A stretch of 64,000 nt of DNA from JBKQHQ01 sp052148715 (GCA_052148715.1 JBKQHQ010000133.1:15353-79352), one strand, 5' to 3'; positions 26,981 through 36,201 are shown, counted from the first letter of the stretch. Notes: generated by a model not told the origin, from the letters alone. Translations and numbers: made by a program.

Positions 26981-28228
26981 TCACAGCTCCTTCTCGGCGA
27001 GTTCGCGAAACGCGTCGGGAACGGAACGGGAGATTCCCAGCGAGACCGATCCGTATCCAACCGACTCCCATCCGAAACGGTCGCGGATCGCGTCGACAGC
27101 GTGGTCGGCGACCCAGCGTGCCATGCCTCTCTTGGTGCCGGGGCGGCGCTGCTCGTCCGCAAGCTCAAGCGGGAGTTCGAGCTGTATTTCGCAGTGCGGC
27201 TCAAGCTGCGATACGGAGATCGCCAAGAGCGAGATGGTCTTTTCATCCGGGTGCTGCGCGAGGACCGTGCGCACCAGCTCCTCGGCGATCTCGGCAATGA
27301 TCGCCGTCGCCGAAATCGGCGCGTCGAGCGTTATCGAGCGCGTGACCGAGCGGAGGTCGGCGAAGCGAACGCGGACCGTCACGGTCCGGCCAGGCCGGGA
27401 TTTCGCCCGGAGCCGGGTGCCGATCCTATCCGCCAGATGACGCAGCGTGGGTCGGAAAACCCGCTCTCGCGCGGGCTTCCTGCCGATCGCCGACTGGGCT
27501 CCCGCCGATTGCGCCCGCCGATGCGTCTTGATCTCGCGCGGATCACGATTCCACGCCAGCGCCGTGAGCTTCTCGCCCGCCGCCGGACCGAGCAACTGCG
27601 TGAGCGACCCTCCCGGTGTCCGCGCCAGCTGGCCAATGGTGAGCACACCGATCTCGGCCAGTCGCGCCTTGGCCACCGGGCCCACGCCCCACATCAGCTC
27701 GACGGGCAGGTCGTGAAGGAAGTCCAGCTCGGCGTCGGGTTCGACAACCACCAGCCCGTCGGGCTTGGCTGCTTGCGAGGCGATTTTCGCCAGATGCTTG
27801 GTGCTCGCCACGCCGACCGAGATCGGAAGGCCAAGCTCCGCCCGCACACGGCGCCGGATGGTCCGTGCAATTTCGGCGGGCGGACCGAAGAGATGGGTGC
27901 AGCCCGCCACTTCGGCAAAGGCCTCATCGATGGAAATCCGTTCGACGAGGGGCGTGAAATCATTGATCACCTCGATGGCGGCGTCGCCCAGCCGCTGGTA
28001 GTCTTTAAAATGGCCGTTGACAAAAGTGAGCTGCGGACAGAGTTCGCGCGCCCGCCGTCCCGGCATGCCGCCTCGGACCCCGAAGGCCCTGGCTTCGTAG
28101 GACGCTGCAAGCACGACCCCGCCGCCGACGGCGATGGGAATGCCGCGCAGGGATGGGTCGAGCAGCTGCTCGACGGAGGCGTAGAAGGCATCGAGGTCCG
28201 CGTGGAGGATGGTGGCTGTCGTTCCCAT
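26981..28228 (-). CDS. dinB: DNA polymerase IV (translesion, Y family)
   Basis: A 415-residue Y-family polymerase for lesion bypass: HADLDAFYASVEQ, VLAASYEARAFGVRGGMPG, ISIDEAFAEV (catalytic Asp-Glu), GVASTKHLAKIASQAAKPDG, and the helix-hairpin-helix region MWGVGPVAKARL. The frame is open to 28408, but ATG 28228 starts the conserved domain, and an SOS box lies 47-61 nt upstream of it, inside the longer frame, so the shorter start is preferred. It is convergent with the Rieske-FAD gene. Confidence 0.93.
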   Translation of the reverse strand: MGTTATILHADLDAFYASVEQLLDPSLRGIPIAVGGGVVLAASYEARAFGVRGGMPGRRARELCPQLTFVNGHFKDYQRLGDAAIEVINDFTPLVERISIDEAFAEVAGCTHLFGPPAEIARTIRRRVRAELGLPISVGVASTKHLAKIASQAAKPDGLVVVEPDAELDFLHDLPVELMWGVGPVAKARLAEIGVLTIGQLARTPGGSLTQLLGPAAGEKLTALAWNRDPREIKTHRRAQSAGAQSAIGRKPARERVFRPTLRHLADRIGTRLRAKSRPGRTVTVRVRFADLRSVTRSITLDAPISATAIIAEIAEELVRTVLAQHPDEKTISLLAISVSQLEPHCEIQLELPLELADEQRRPGTKRGMARWVADHAVDAIRDRFGWESVGYGSVSLGISRSVPDAFRELAEKEL

Positions 28229-28274
28229 GCCGACCGTTCGCCCGCGACGGTTCGAGGAGGCTTTTCGGCTACGA

Positions 28275-28289
28275 GAACATAAAGAGAAC
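28275..28289 (-). promoter_or_regulatory. LexA (SOS) box upstream of dinB
   Basis: Reads GTTC-TCTTTAT-GTTC on the minus strand, an exact match to the alphaproteobacterial LexA direct-repeat consensus GTTC-N7-GTTC. It lies 47-61 nt before the dinB ATG, where a repressor site would overlap the promoter. Confidence 0.85.
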
Positions 28290-28503
28290 AAATCTGGAAG
28301 ATTGTCAAGCCGCAAGCCGTGGTTCGCGAGCGTCGAAACGATGCTCTTGCGCCATTTGCGCGCAGCTCCGCCGGTGTGATCAACAGGCATCGACGCGGAG
28401 ACGCTCAAGCGGGCGCGGGGATTGTTGCTATTGTGTTGTTCGCCGTCACCTGTTCAAGTGCGGCCCGCCGACAATGTGACAATATCAAGCATCGTGTCAG
28501 CTC

Positions 28504-30114
28504 ATGACGGGGACGATCCAAACCCTCCTGCTGATGCTCGCGGTGTTGGTCGTCGTGGCTGTCGTCGCGCGGCAGCTGAAGACCGCGCCTTCCATTCTGC
28601 TCGTCGTCGCCGGGGTCGGGCTTGCGCTTGCTCCCGGGCTGCCGCGGTTCGAGCTGGCGCCGGAGCTTGTGCTGCTCGGCATCCTGCCGCCGCTGATCTA
28701 TTCCGCCGGCGTCGCCATGAGCTGGCGCGAATTCCGCTTCAACTTGCGGCCGATCACGCTGCTGGCCCTCGGCTGCGTCGTCTTCAGCACATTTGCGGTA
28801 GCGGCGGCGGGGCATTGGCTGCTCGGCATGCCCTTGCCCGTCGCCTTCGTGCTCGGCGCTATCGTGGCGCCGCCGGACGTGGTCGCGCCGCTCGCGATCG
28901 CGCGGCCGTTGGGCCTGCCGCGCCGGCTTCTCGTCGTGCTCGAAGGCGAGGGGCTCGCCAATGACGCCACCGCGCTGATCCTTTACCGCTTCGCGGTCGC
29001 TGCCGTCAGCACCGGCCTATTCTCTTTCGGCGAAGCCGCCGGGACGTTCGGCCTGATCGTCGTCGGCGAGATCGTCTACGGAATTGGCGTCGGGTGGCTC
29101 AGCCTCCGCCTGCGGCGCTGGGCGCGCGACCCCCGCGTCGAGATCACGCTGTCGCTGATGACGCCGTATGTGGCATTCTGGGTTCCCGAGCATCTCGGCG
29201 GGTCGGGCGTGCTGGCGACGGTGGCGGCCGGCCTGTTCGTGAGCTGGAACGGGCCGCTGCTCATTCCGGCGGCGACGCGGCTGCAAGGAATCTTTTTCTG
29301 GGACTTGCTGATCTATTTTCTCGAAGGGTTCGTCTTTCTCGTGACCGGCCTGCAGGCCCGAACGCTGGTCGAGCGGATGAATACGCTCGCGCTGCGCGAT
29401 CTCGCGCTCGCCGTGCTGCTCACAGTCGCGGTGGTGATCGTTGCACGGTTCGTCTGGGTGTTTCCGGCAACCTATCTGCCGCGCTGGCTCAGTCCGTCGC
29501 TCGCCCGGCGAGATCCATCTCCCACCTGGCAGGCGACCTTTATCCTGGCATTCGTCGGCGTCCGCGGCGTCGTGTCGCTCGCGGCGGCGCTGGCCATTCC
29601 GCTGGCGACCGCGGCCGGCGCGCCGTTTCCCGACCGCGATCTCATTCTCTTCATCACCTTCGGCGTCATCATCGTCACGCTGGTCGGCCAAGGATTGCTG
29701 TTGCCGGGCATCGTCGGCCGGCTCGGGTTGGCGCGCGACACGGAGGACGAGCATCGGCGCGAGCACGCAGCGGAGCTCGCCGCGCGGTCCGAAGCGCTGA
29801 ACGTTGCGCAGAGCCGGCTCGACCGGCTGGCGGTCGACCGCCAAATTCAACCCGAGGTGCTGGCGAGCTTGCGTGCCCGTCACGACTATCGGGTCGGCCG
29901 GCTGCCAAGGGAGATGGGGGACGGGCGTGATGCCGCGGCGGTCGCCGCAGAGCTCCGCACCGAGCTGATCACGGTCGAGCGCGAATTCATCTACCGGATG
30001 CTGCGGGACGGCAAGATCACCGATGAAGCGCGTAGACGCATGGAGCACGAGCTCGACCTGGAGGAGGCAAGCGTCGCCTGCCGGAAGGAAGGCGGAGCCG
30101 AGCCCGCGCTCTGA
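28504..30114 (+). CDS. Na+/H+ antiporter, CPA1/NhaP type
   Basis: A 536-residue inner-membrane cation/proton antiporter with 11-13 TM segments. Diagnostic parts: LLGILPPLIYSAG, the ion-binding region VLGAIVAPPDVVAPLAI, EGEGLANDATALILYRFAV (Asn-Asp pair) and FVGVRGVVSLAAALAIP. A hydrophilic C-terminal tail from about residue 405 carries helical segments typical of regulatory tails. Likely role in pH and Na+ homeostasis. Confidence 0.9.
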   Translation: MTGTIQTLLLMLAVLVVVAVVARQLKTAPSILLVVAGVGLALAPGLPRFELAPELVLLGILPPLIYSAGVAMSWREFRFNLRPITLLALGCVVFSTFAVAAAGHWLLGMPLPVAFVLGAIVAPPDVVAPLAIARPLGLPRRLLVVLEGEGLANDATALILYRFAVAAVSTGLFSFGEAAGTFGLIVVGEIVYGIGVGWLSLRLRRWARDPRVEITLSLMTPYVAFWVPEHLGGSGVLATVAAGLFVSWNGPLLIPAATRLQGIFFWDLLIYFLEGFVFLVTGLQARTLVERMNTLALRDLALAVLLTVAVVIVARFVWVFPATYLPRWLSPSLARRDPSPTWQATFILAFVGVRGVVSLAAALAIPLATAAGAPFPDRDLILFITFGVIIVTLVGQGLLLPGIVGRLGLARDTEDEHRREHAAELAARSEALNVAQSRLDRLAVDRQIQPEVLASLRARHDYRVGRLPREMGDGRDAAAVAAELRTELITVEREFIYRMLRDGKITDEARRRMEHELDLEEASVACRKEGGAEPAL

Positions 30115-30125
30115 GGCATCCCGTC

Positions 30126-30186
30126 GAGAACTCTGGCCAATCAACAGGTTCAAAGCCTGTCCCGATTCCAAAGGAGCCGGACAGGC
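30126..30186 (-). repeat. Dispersed palindromic intergenic repeat, copy 2 (partial)
   Basis: Matches the second half of the 13824-13926 element (AACA..TTCAAAGC/CTGTCCCGATTCCAAAGGAG). Its ends GCCTGTCC and GGACAGGC form an 8-bp stem at 30155-30186. It sits between the antiporter and the CPBP gene; no U-run follows. Confidence 0.6.
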
Positions 30187-30229
30187 GTTAGTCTGCCGGG
30201 CTTGAGGCTGCAAGGGCAGGTGACCCCCG

Positions 30230-31111
30230 TTGTCCATCGGAAGCATCGTCGGCCGCATCTTCCGCTTCCCGTTGACGCGCATCGTCATCGCTACGGCAAT
30301 CGCATTCGCCGCCGCATTGGTTCCGGGGCTACTATGGCCATACTTCACCGGCCTTAGTGAGTTCGCTGGCGGTCAGTCGGGACTGGGGTTCAGCTGGCTC
30401 TCGACCACGGCGATCATCCTCTGTGTCGATCTGGCCTACCGGGGCTACGTGCGGCTTGTAGAACGGAGGCCGGTCGACGAGCTGGGGTTGCGCGGCGCGT
30501 TCGCGGAGCTCGGCTGGGGGGCGGCGCTCGGCGTGGCGCTGATCGCCGTGACGATCGGCACGCTGTGGTGGGTCGGGGACTATCAGGTGCAGGCGATCAA
30601 TGCCTGGACGGCTCCGGCCGGCGTGCTCGCGCTGGCGATCCAGTCCGGCTACATGGAGGAGATCATCGTACGCGGCATTTTCTTCCGCATCACCGAGGAA
30701 GCGTTGGGAACGTGGCTGGCGCTCGCCATCTCGGCGGCGCTGTTCGGGTTCGCCCACGCGCTCAATCCGAATGCGACCTTCATCTCATCGGCCATGATCG
30801 GCCTGGAAGCCGGTGTTTTGCTCGGCATCGGCTTCGTGCTGACGCGGCGGCTCTGGTTCCCGATCGGCCTGCACGCGGCATGGAATTTCTCCGAGGGAGG
30901 TCTCTTCGGCGTGCCTGTCTCGGGATTCAAGTTCGACGGGCTCTTGCTCGGCGAGCTGTCGGGCTCTCCGGCGCTGACCGGCGGCGCGTTCGGGCCGGAG
31001 GCCTCGGTGGTGGCCTTGGGCGTCTGCGGGGTCACGGCACTCGTGTTGGCTGTCATCGCGATCCGCCGTGGCCATATCAAGCGGCCGTTCTGGGCGTGGC
31101 GCTGGCAATGA
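30230..31111 (+). CDS. CPBP-family intramembrane glutamic protease
   Basis: A 293-residue multi-TM protein of the CAAX-protease/bacteriocin-processing (Rce1-like, CPBP) family. Motif 1 is EEIIVRG (Glu143-Glu144, Arg148), motif 2 FAHALN and motif 3 GLHAAWNF, giving the Glu/His active site inside the membrane. Start is TTG 30230; no strong ribosome site is visible, so the start is uncertain. Substrate unknown; some members protect against or process peptides. Confidence 0.85.
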   Translation: MSIGSIVGRIFRFPLTRIVIATAIAFAAALVPGLLWPYFTGLSEFAGGQSGLGFSWLSTTAIILCVDLAYRGYVRLVERRPVDELGLRGAFAELGWGAALGVALIAVTIGTLWWVGDYQVQAINAWTAPAGVLALAIQSGYMEEIIVRGIFFRITEEALGTWLALAISAALFGFAHALNPNATFISSAMIGLEAGVLLGIGFVLTRRLWFPIGLHAAWNFSEGGLFGVPVSGFKFDGLLLGELSGSPALTGGAFGPEASVVALGVCGVTALVLAVIAIRRGHIKRPFWAWRWQ

Positions 31112-31129
31112 ACGGGTAGGCAAAACACG

Positions 31130-31597
31130 ATGACCGAGGCAAAGCTGACTGGAGGAACCGCGGAAGACCGTGCTGCGCTGCTGGCGCTGCATGAGCGCTA
31201 CATTGACGTGAATGCGCGCTTCGATTGGGAAAATTTGCAGCCGATCTTCAGCGCGGAGCCGGATGCGGTTTTTTTTAATCTCAACGGCCATACCTATAAC
31301 GGCCGCGAGCATTGGACCAGGCTGTGGAAATTCTACGGGGCAAACGTGCAATCGAGCTACTGGACGCCCGACGACATCGGCGGCACCGTGGATGGAAATC
31401 TCGCGGTCGTGTGGTGCCACCGCAAGACGCGCCGGCAATGGACGGGCAGCGAACCGCCGCCGCGCGACCTACACTACGACAACTCGGAATTCGTCTCGCG
31501 CTCGACCATGGTATTTCGTAAGGAGGGCGGGCAATGGCGGGTCGTCCATGCCCATTTCTCGCCTGCCGACGCGGGGCCGCGCCCGGGCGGCGTTTAG
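31130..31597 (+). CDS. NTF2-fold / SnoaL-like protein
   Basis: A 155-residue soluble protein with the NTF2-like cone fold pattern: an N-terminal helix pair (EDRAALLALHERYIDVNARFDW), LQPIFSAEPDAVFFNLNGHTY, and strand-rich C-terminus ending QWRVVHAHFSP. Members include ketosteroid isomerase- and SnoaL-like enzymes as well as ligand-binding proteins; the substrate cannot be assigned. It starts 18 nt after the CPBP stop and ends 33 nt before the oxidoreductase, so all three may be co-transcribed. Confidence 0.75.
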   Translation: MTEAKLTGGTAEDRAALLALHERYIDVNARFDWENLQPIFSAEPDAVFFNLNGHTYNGREHWTRLWKFYGANVQSSYWTPDDIGGTVDGNLAVVWCHRKTRRQWTGSEPPPRDLHYDNSEFVSRSTMVFRKEGGQWRVVHAHFSPADAGPRPGGV

Positions 31598-31630
31598 CTC
31601 GCGCGGATCGGAGTATGCGCGGGGTGCCTC

Positions 31631-32641
31631 TTGGATAAATTCCCGCGATTGAGCGTGCGGCTGCATGGCGGCATTGAGCCGCGACATTGCGTCGAGCAGG
31701 CGCGGGCTGCCGAAACGGCCGGGCTCGCCGGCGTCTGGTTTGCGGAAAATCCGTTCAGCCGCGGAATTCTCCCCGCGGCCGCGGCCTGTGTCGTTGCGAC
31801 CAAGAAACTGCAGATCGGCGCCGGCGTGTTCAATCCCTACAATCGGCATCCGACGCTGATCGCTATGGAGATCGGCGCGCTCGACGAATTGTCCGGCGGA
31901 CGCGTGCGCCTCGGCATCGGCTCGGGGATCGGCCACGCCGTCGAGCGCATGGGCTTTGGCCATGACCGCCCGCTCACCACGCTGCGTGAGGCGATCGTCA
32001 TCGTCCGCGCGCTCCTGCGCGGCGACGAGGTCGATCACGCGGGCAAAGTGTTCAACGTCGAGCGGGTCAAGCTCGACTACCGGGCACGCGCAGATATCCC
32101 GATTTTCATGGCGGGCCGCGGCGAGAGGAGCCTGCAGGCGTGCGGCGAGCTTGCCGACGGCCTCATCGTCTCCAACATGTGCACCCGCGCCTTCGTCGCC
32201 GAGGCCGTGCAGGTCCTCGACGCCGCGGCGCGCGCGGCCGGTCGAGCCGTCACGCCGGCCGTCGTGCAATATCTGCCTTGCGCCGCCAGCGATGATCGCG
32301 ACAAAGCGCGTGCGGCGGCGAAGCGCGCGGTCGGCGAGTTGCTGCCGGCCTTCTGGGCGCTCGGCCAAAAACTGCCGGCGGCCAAGACCGCGCTGCTGGA
32401 AGGCAGCGGAATTTCAGCGGCAGAGTTCGCCACCGCGGTTGCGCGTCTGCAAGCCGGTGAACCGGCTGAGGTGCTCGATGAACGCTATGTCGCCGCCTTC
32501 AGCATGGCGGGGAATGCCGCGGAGTGCCGCGCGCAGGCGGCCGCTTACGCCGCGGCCGGGGTCACCGAGCTTGCCCTGACGTTCACGGGCGCGGACGCCG
32601 CGGCGCAGATGGCGTATGTGGCGCGGGCGTTGGCCACGTGA
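31631..32641 (+). CDS. LLM-class (luciferase-like) F420/FMN-dependent oxidoreductase
   Basis: A 336-residue TIM-barrel oxidoreductase related to bacterial luciferase and methylene-tetrahydromethanopterin reductase: GLAGVWFAENPF, GAGVFNPYNRHP, LGIGSGIGHAVERMGF, IPIFMAGRGERSL and GLIVSNMC. It probably uses FMN or F420, but no cofactor-specific residues can be read with certainty. Start is TTG 31631, which opens at the first conserved strand (FPRLSVRLHGG). Oxidises or reduces an unknown small molecule, perhaps with the NTF2-fold neighbour. Confidence 0.82.
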   Translation: MDKFPRLSVRLHGGIEPRHCVEQARAAETAGLAGVWFAENPFSRGILPAAAACVVATKKLQIGAGVFNPYNRHPTLIAMEIGALDELSGGRVRLGIGSGIGHAVERMGFGHDRPLTTLREAIVIVRALLRGDEVDHAGKVFNVERVKLDYRARADIPIFMAGRGERSLQACGELADGLIVSNMCTRAFVAEAVQVLDAAARAAGRAVTPAVVQYLPCAASDDRDKARAAAKRAVGELLPAFWALGQKLPAAKTALLEGSGISAAEFATAVARLQAGEPAEVLDERYVAAFSMAGNAAECRAQAAAYAAAGVTELALTFTGADAAAQMAYVARALAT

Positions 32642-32834
32642 GTCCGCTCACGTCAGCTTCGCGAGCTCCACCGCCCGTTGCCAGTGCGCCCGCGCCGCCA
32701 CGAAAAACGCCGCCGTTTCTTCCGGGGGAGCCGTTCCCCTGCCCAAAAAGCGAGGAGCATGCCGGGCAACTGTTTTTTAGGAGAAATGCCGACTAGCCCA
32801 CTCGGGTCATTGAAACGCCACGATTGACAACTAT

Positions 32835-32934
32835 TTTACTTTTGTCGATCGCGACAGACCTGCTGGCCACGGATGTACTGGTGGCGGTTATGGCCCCGAC
32901 GTGGACCCGCCGGGAGAAATCCTCGGCGGGTTTT
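32835..32934 (+). ncRNA. Possible small RNA ending at an intrinsic terminator
   Basis: A roughly 100-nt stretch between a perfect -35-like TTGACA (32824-32829) and a strong terminator, with no open frame of note. The -10 element is not convincing, and no RNA family is recognised; the 5' end is a guess. Alternatively the terminator ends read-through from the oxidoreductase operon. Confidence 0.25.
32906..32934 (+). terminator. Rho-independent terminator
   Basis: Stem CCCGCCG/CGGCGGG (32906-32912 with 32924-32930), loop GGAGAAATCCT, followed by TTTTCATTT. It ends transcripts on the plus strand, from the oxidoreductase operon or from a small RNA. Confidence 0.7.
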
Positions 32935-33026
32935 CATTTGCGGCCGACCGACTTTCTGCCGCGGCTTTAGCGGAAGCAGTGAGAACCGGCCGACGACCGC
33001 AGAGTCGCAGAGCTAATCGACCAGTC

Positions 33027-33392
33027 TCAAGCCCGCTCCGCGCTCCAGCTGCCGGAGCAGGTCCCCGACGGTCCGCTTCCGTGCCAGGTCCCGCCGCCGC
33101 CATTGTGCACCAGCCGTCCGGATCCGTGGGCGCTCTGTGACCCATCCGAGACCGTCACGCTGAGATTTCCATTCTCCGTCACGCGGCCGGACAGGCCGGC
33201 CTCGCTGGAGACCACTCCGTGAGTGATGGTCACGCTATAGGTGTAGGATTGGCCACAGGGCCCGCTTGTGGTGCTCACGCGAACATTCCACGTGCCGTCG
33301 AACGGCGTTGCATTCGCCGTCGAAACAAATGCGATGGGGAAAGCGGCGAATACTGTCGCGACGGTTAGAGCACGGATCGTTGGGCTGATCAT
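33027..33392 (-). CDS. Small secreted protein of unknown function
   Basis: A 121-residue predicted periplasmic or secreted protein. Signal peptide 1-28 (LTVATVFAAFPIAFVSTANA) is followed by FDGTWNVRV, a central beta-rich part with two cysteines, and a Gly/Ser-rich end (GTWHGSGPSGTCSGSWSAERA). This W-x-V start and GSW-A-ERA ending resembles small exported proteins common in Bradyrhizobium that databases often name heme-utilisation or adhesion-related; I do not endorse that function. Monocistronic, as far as visible. Confidence 0.7.
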   Translation of the reverse strand: MISPTIRALTVATVFAAFPIAFVSTANATPFDGTWNVRVSTTSGPCGQSYTYSVTITHGVVSSEAGLSGRVTENGNLSVTVSDGSQSAHGSGRLVHNGGGGTWHGSGPSGTCSGSWSAERA

Positions 33393-33681
33393 GGGACCTC
33401 GTTACTGGCCTGATGGCCGACTGCGCCGAATCGACGGCGCCTACGTGTGAGGGCGAATATCAGAATAGCCGCCGGGGACAAGTCGTCTGATTGGTGAATA
33501 TTTGGGCGAACATGTCCAAGGCGGTATTCGCGTACTCTGGTCCGGCTCTCTGCGAGCAATGCGCGGTGTGTGGTGTGATTGATCCGAGGCCGCCGGTCCG
33601 GCGCTGCCGGCCGGCCGTGCACTGAGCCTTCAGCGCATATCTGACAACTCGTCGTTCAGTAGCGCGCTCAGCGCCGGGCTT

Positions 33682-34032
33682 CTAAGTTAAAGAGCGTGAA
33701 ATGTCCCCTTTTCGCCCTGTTCGCGTGTCCGCGGATGATGTCACCCGACGGGAGGGTTTGCGCTCGACCACGATGGTGCGCGGCGCCGAGGCCCGACCCG
33801 CGAGCACGACGGACTTGCTGACGTCCTTGCGCGGCGGGGCTGCCTTGAGCAACTGGGCGAGGATCCGATCGTGCGGCAGCCCGATCAGCGAGGCCGCGAT
33901 TTCGACCTGCAGGTCGAGTTCGTCGGACAAGTCTCGGGCGGCGGCAATTGCCTCCTCGATCGTCGGCGCGTCGTGCCGGACGCGACGGGCACCATACTTG
34001 GTGTTCCAGGCTTGACCTTTGTTTTTGCTCAT
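33682..34032 (-). CDS. Conserved hypothetical protein
   Basis: A 116-residue basic soluble protein. The first half, GQAWNTKYGARRVRHDAPTIEEAI, then an acidic helix (AARDLSDELDLQVEIAASLIG) is followed by a Lys/Arg-rich C-terminus (APRTIVVERKPSRRV). No catalytic motif seen. The frame begins at 34071, but ATG 34032 has AGAGGAAAG a few nt upstream and starts the well-formed N-terminus. I know of similar short proteins in Hyphomicrobiales, function unknown. Confidence 0.6.
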   Translation of the reverse strand: MSKNKGQAWNTKYGARRVRHDAPTIEEAIAAARDLSDELDLQVEIAASLIGLPHDRILAQLLKAAPPRKDVSKSVVLAGRASAPRTIVVERKPSRRVTSSADTRTGRKGDISRSLT

Positions 34033-34968
34033 GAATTCTTTCCTCTTGAGAGTCGATTGCCGACCCACCATGCCTTATTTTGTGCATCGCAACAAGAAAA
34101 TTGTGCATCGCGGCAAATTGCCCAAGGTGCGTCCCACTGAACAGGAGCGCTCGCTTAAGATCGCGCAGCGGCTTGGTTCGCCCAGGACGACGGGAGCAGG
34201 GCGGCGCTCGGCCCACCGACGCGTCGCTCGAATGATCGTGCGGGCTATCCCCGCTTGATGTGAAAGCGCCCCGAAATTCAAGGCGTCCTCGCGGCTGCTG
34301 CAGCGAAATGCGTGGTTAGTGGAAGCCGGAAAGGCAATCGGGTAAACGACACCGCATCCAATCGTTAATGCAGTGACAGGATCGCGAAACGCATCGTCCG
34401 GGCCGTCGCGCTCTGGCCGGCTGGACCGCGCGGCGCTCGACCGGCGTCGGTCCGTCCGCCCAGATCAGGAGGAGCTGCCGGGGGCAGCAAAAATCCCGTG
34501 CTGCAGGATGGTGATTTCATTGCCGTCGGATTGGCCGCATGCGTCTCGCCCGAGCCGGTTACGATGATGATGAGGCTAAAGCCGATCGCGGCCACTGTCG
34601 GTGGCATGAATCCGCTCCCGTCGATCTGGACCGAGCAAAGCAACTGGTCCAGCGATTTCGTGGACAAGGGGCCCGCCAGTGTTAGGACGGACACACGAAC
34701 GGAGCGTGGTGCGCGCGCTTCGCCCAAAGGCGTCAGCGTCCGCATCACGCGCTACCGCGATGGCGCATCGGTTGCAATTGACGGGGCGAGTTCCTCGGCA
34801 GTCCTTGCGTCTACGCCAAGTGGTCCGGACATGACGCGCAATGCGATTGTCCTGCCTGGGATAACGGGAAGCCATATCCGCCTGCCTTCCTGACAAGCTG
34901 GATAATAGCTATACTGTTGACGCCAGTCGGGGGCAGCCGGGAAAAGTCCCCCCTGCGGGAGGAAACGA
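34033..34968. other. Long region without a supported gene
   Basis: About 935 nt. Open frames of 68-131 codons occur on both strands, for example 34498-34893 plus and 34365-34748 minus, overlapping each other. None has a recognisable motif, signal peptide or ribosome site, and I cannot choose between strands. It may be decayed DNA or hold the promoter for the ABC transporter operon. Confidence 0.4.
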
Positions 34969-36201
34969 ATGAAAAATCTTGTCCGTGCAGGTGTCGTCGC
35001 CGTCGCTATGGCCTTTGCCGGCGGTGCGATGGCACAAGAGACCGTGAAGGTCGGCGGGCTTTACCCGCTCAGCGGCAACGCGGCAAGCGCCGGCCAGCAG
35101 GCGAAAGCGGCGGTCGAGCTTGCCGTCGACATCGTCAACGGCATGCATCCCGATGTTACGGGTATGCCCGCTGTCGGAATGCCGGGACTCAAGGGCGGCA
35201 AGCTTGAGCTTGTCTTCGCCGACCATCAGGGCAACCCATCGACCGGCCAGAGCCAGGCATTGCGGCTCATTCAGCAGGAAAAAGTCTCGGCGCTGATCGG
35301 CGCGTATCAATCCTCGGTCACATTCGCCGGCACCCAGGTCGCCGAACGCTACGGCCTGCCTTGGGTCGTCGGCGACTCGGTGGCCGCCAACATCACCGGA
35401 CGCGGCTTCAAATTCGTGTTTCGGGTCACGCCGATCGCTTCGGATTTTGCCTATAACTACATGGATTTCTTGAATGACGTGACGGCGATGGGTCACCCGG
35501 TCAAGACCGTCGCCACCGTCTACGAGAACACCGATTATGGGACGTCGATCGCCGAAACGCTGCGCAAGGCGATCAGGGAAAAAGGCTTCGATCTGATCGC
35601 CGAGATCGCCTACAGCGCGAACACCACCGACGTGTCCTCGCAGGTGCTGCAGCTCAAGGACAAGAAGCCGGATGCGGTCGTCTTCGTGTCCTACACCTCG
35701 GACACGATCCTTTATATGAAGACGTTGAAGCAGCTCGATTACAAACCGCCGATCGTGATCGGCGACGATTCCGGGTTCTCGGATCCGGCGTTCATCAAGA
35801 ATGTCGGCAGCATCGCGCAAGGCGCCGTCAACCGCAGCGCCTGGGATATCGGCAAGCCTGGCAGCGTCACCGCCAAGATCAACGAGTTGTTCAAGGCCAA
35901 GACCGGCTACGATGTCGACGACACCAGCGGCCGCAATATGGAAGCCATGTTTGCGCTCGCGGATGCCATCAATCGTGCAGGTTCGGGAAGTTCGGAGGCG
36001 ATCCAGGCCGCGTTGCAGAAGACCGATCTCAAACCTGAGCAATTGATGATGGGCTATAAGGGCGTCAAGTTCGACGAGACCGGCCAAAATGTTCTAGCGG
36101 CGAGCTATCTGATCCAGCTGCAGGGCAATAGTTATGTTTCGGTTTGGCCGGCGAAATCGGCAAACGCCAAGCTTCAAATCCCTTTTAAGGGATCGGAGTG
36201 A
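34969..36201 (+). CDS. ABC transporter substrate-binding protein (LivK/amide type)
   Basis: A 410-residue periplasmic receptor with signal peptide (VRAGVVAVAMAFAGGAMA) and a type I periplasmic-binding fold: VKVGGLYPLSGNAASAGQQ, LVFADHQGNPSTGQ, IGAYQSSVTFAGTQVAERY, FRVTPIASDF, VYENTDYGTSIAE. It begins a five-gene operon for high-affinity uptake of a branched-chain amino acid, amide or small carboxylate; ligand unassigned. AGGAGG-like GGGAGGAAACG precedes ATG 34969. Confidence 0.9.
   Translation: MKNLVRAGVVAVAMAFAGGAMAQETVKVGGLYPLSGNAASAGQQAKAAVELAVDIVNGMHPDVTGMPAVGMPGLKGGKLELVFADHQGNPSTGQSQALRLIQQEKVSALIGAYQSSVTFAGTQVAERYGLPWVVGDSVAANITGRGFKFVFRVTPIASDFAYNYMDFLNDVTAMGHPVKTVATVYENTDYGTSIAETLRKAIREKGFDLIAEIAYSANTTDVSSQVLQLKDKKPDAVVFVSYTSDTILYMKTLKQLDYKPPIVIGDDSGFSDPAFIKNVGSIAQGAVNRSAWDIGKPGSVTAKINELFKAKTGYDVDDTSGRNMEAMFALADAINRAGSGSSEAIQAALQKTDLKPEQLMMGYKGVKFDETGQNVLAASYLIQLQGNSYVSVWPAKSANAKLQIPFKGSE

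Larger units (their letters stand above)
32642..33026. other. Intergenic region with possible small RNA
   Basis: No supported CDS. On the minus strand a 45-codon frame ending at 32648 (…PPEETAAFFVAARAHW…LT) reads like a C-terminal protein remnant, but it has a stop just upstream and no start, so it is only a possible relic. The plus strand has a TTGACA hexamer at 32824-32829 and an intrinsic terminator at 32906-32934. Confidence 0.4.

Noticed and set aside
32648..32787. Minus-strand C-terminal protein remnant (…FFVAARAHW…)
   Set aside because: Too short, blocked by an upstream stop and unsupported by any family; kept only as a note in the intergenic entry.
34019..34258. 79-codon plus-strand frame (MFLLMNSFLLRVD…)
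   Set aside because: Overlaps the start region of the minus-strand gene at 33682-34032, which has the better ribosome site; no motif.
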